A stretch of DNA of 8,029 nt from an uncultured Hyphomicrobiales bacterium (GTDB lineage Bacteria > Pseudomonadota > Alphaproteobacteria > Rhizobiales > CAJQND01): assembly GCA_905479595.1 (NCBI GenBank), contig CAJQND010000333.1:1-8029 (forward strand), in the 5' to 3' direction. The translations under genes and the position numbers were made by a program. Within the stretch, counting starts at the first letter, position 1. Each line of letters starts with the position of its first letter. Below the pieces are notes generated by a model. It had not been told where the DNA came from, searched no databases, and saw nothing but the letters and a program-made list of their open reading frames with translations. Below are positions 7,039 to 8,029 of this stretch, piece after piece.

Positions 7039-8029
7039 GCCTTGATGCAGTCACGCTGGCAATTCTAAAAGGCCGATTGGAGCAAATTGCTGATGAGATG
7101 GATGTTACACTGTTTCGATCCGCATTTAACCCGATCATCGCGGAGGCGCATGATGCTTCTCATGGACTTTATGATGCGCTGACCGGCGACACGCTTGCGC
7201 AAGGAAAGTCCGGATTGCCTATTTTTGTCGGGGTCATGTCATTTGCCGTAAAGGCGGTTATTGAAAAAGCTGCGCAGAATGGTGGCGCGCAAGAGGGCGA
7301 TGTTTGGATTTTCAATGACCCTTATCTGGGTGGAACTCATCTGAGTGATTTTCGTCTGGTGAAGCCATTCTTCCATAAAGGCGAGCTTTTTTGCTATCTG
7401 GCTTCGGTTGGCCATTGGCACGATGTTGGTGGCAATGTTCCGGGAAATTACAACCCTGTGGCGACAGAATGTTTCCAGGAAGGCATGCTGATTCCACCGG
7501 TCAAACTATTTGACAAGGGTGTTTTCAAACAAGATATCGTCGATATTCTTTCGGCCAATTCCCGCCTTCCCGTCTCACTGTTTGGCGATCTAAATGGCCA
7601 GATAAACGCGCTGGATCTTGGGGTTAAACGAATGGGCGCGCTCCTGGAGGAATATTCAGGTGCCACAGTCGATCAGGCCTTCAAAGCGCTTAAAGCCAGT
7701 GCTGCGGAAATCATGCAGGCTGAAATACGCTCCTTGCCAGATGGAACAGTTAGCGCAGAGGACTGGTTGGACAATGATGGCATTTCGGATGTGCCACTAA
7801 AAATTGCTCTCGACATGACCGTGGCGGGTGACCGGCTAATCTTGGATTTCTCCCGTTCCTCGCCAGCTTGCGCTGGTCCGGTAAATATCGCGCGTTCGAC
7901 AACGATTTCTGCGTGTTATGTGGCCCTTAAACACATTTTTGGAGATGTTCCAGCTAACGCGGGAGTGTTGGAACCCGTCGACTTTGTCATTGATGAGCAT
8001 TCTTTGTTGTCGGTGAACGCCCCCAAACC
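7035..8029 (+). CDS. HyuB-type hydantoinase B/5-oxoprolinase subunit, 3'-truncated
   Basis: The frame opens at the ATG at 7035, four bases before the lyase gene ends, with GGAG at 7024-7027 in front. It stays open to the right edge, giving 331 residues of a protein that is usually about 500-600 residues long. Family signatures are TLAILKGRLEQIADEM (7-22), NDPYLGGTHLSD (94-105), the histidine-rich GHWHDVGGN (126-134), TECFQEGMLIPP (144-155), and SRSSPACAGPVN (273-284). HyuB proteins work with a HyuA-type ATPase partner in ATP-dependent opening of hydantoin, 5-oxoproline or other lactam rings. Relatives in the same family are ATP-dependent ketone carboxylases. No HyuA gene is present in the window; it may lie downstream or outside. 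The family call is firm, while hydrolase versus carboxylase activity and the substrate are open. Confidence 0.93.
   Translation, partial: MSLDAVTLAILKGRLEQIADEMDVTLFRSAFNPIIAEAHDASHGLYDALTGDTLAQGKSGLPIFVGVMSFAVKAVIEKAAQNGGAQEGDVWIFNDPYLGGTHLSDFRLVKPFFHKGELFCYLASVGHWHDVGGNVPGNYNPVATECFQEGMLIPPVKLFDKGVFKQDIVDILSANSRLPVSLFGDLNGQINALDLGVKRMGALLEEYSGATVDQAFKALKASAAEIMQAEIRSLPDGTVSAEDWLDNDGISDVPLKIALDMTVAGDRLILDFSRSSPACAGPVNIARSTTISACYVALKHIFGDVPANAGVLEPVDFVIDEHSLLSVNAPK

Noticed and set aside
1..8029. CRISPR array, tRNA, rRNA, insertion sequence or phage genes
   Set aside because: Almost the whole window is taken up by overlapping metabolic and transport genes on one strand. I saw no spaced repeats, transposase or integrase motifs, or structured RNA genes.

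Overview
The window reads as one densely packed plus-strand operon, truncated at both ends, from a Gram-negative bacterium. The gene families and the sequence style of the permease and ATPase subunits suggest a proteobacterium, most likely an alphaproteobacterium of moderate GC content. That placement is an inference from protein style, not from a marker gene.

Layout: (1) The 3' part of a periplasmic substrate-binding protein of the branched-chain amino acid (Liv/HAAT) family occupies positions 1-1067. A 74-base gap containing a strong hairpin follows. (2) Two Liv-type permeases come next (1142-2011 and 2008-2967), then two Liv-type ATPases (2967-3710 and 3703-4404), which completes a five-part ABC importer. 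(3) An aconitase-superfamily dehydratase is split into a large [4Fe-4S] subunit (4416-5678) and a small swivel subunit (5678-6178). (4) A lyase of the isocitrate lyase/PEP mutase superfamily carries the KRCGH active-site loop (6175-7038). (5) The first 331 residues of a HyuB-type hydantoinase/5-oxoprolinase subunit begin at 7035 and run off the right edge.

From the first permease onward, neighbouring genes overlap by 1, 4 or 8 bases or lie about 11 bases apart. No terminator or promoter is visible inside that run, so the genes are probably co-transcribed and translationally coupled. The metabolic reading is a substrate-specific uptake and catabolism unit. The importer brings in a small organic acid, amino acid or lactam. 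A HyuA/HyuB-type enzyme would hydrolyse a ring amide or carboxylate the substrate using ATP, if its partner lies outside the window. The LeuCD-like enzyme would hydrate or isomerise a di- or tricarboxylate, and the lyase would cleave it to a 2-oxo acid plus a second acid. The dehydratase-lyase pair resembles the final two steps of nicotinate fermentation in Eubacterium barkeri (2,3-dimethylmaleate hydratase DmdAB, then 2,3-dimethylmalate lyase). The substrate here cannot be fixed from sequence. The coupling of this module to a HyuB protein and a dedicated Liv importer is the most interesting aspect of the window.
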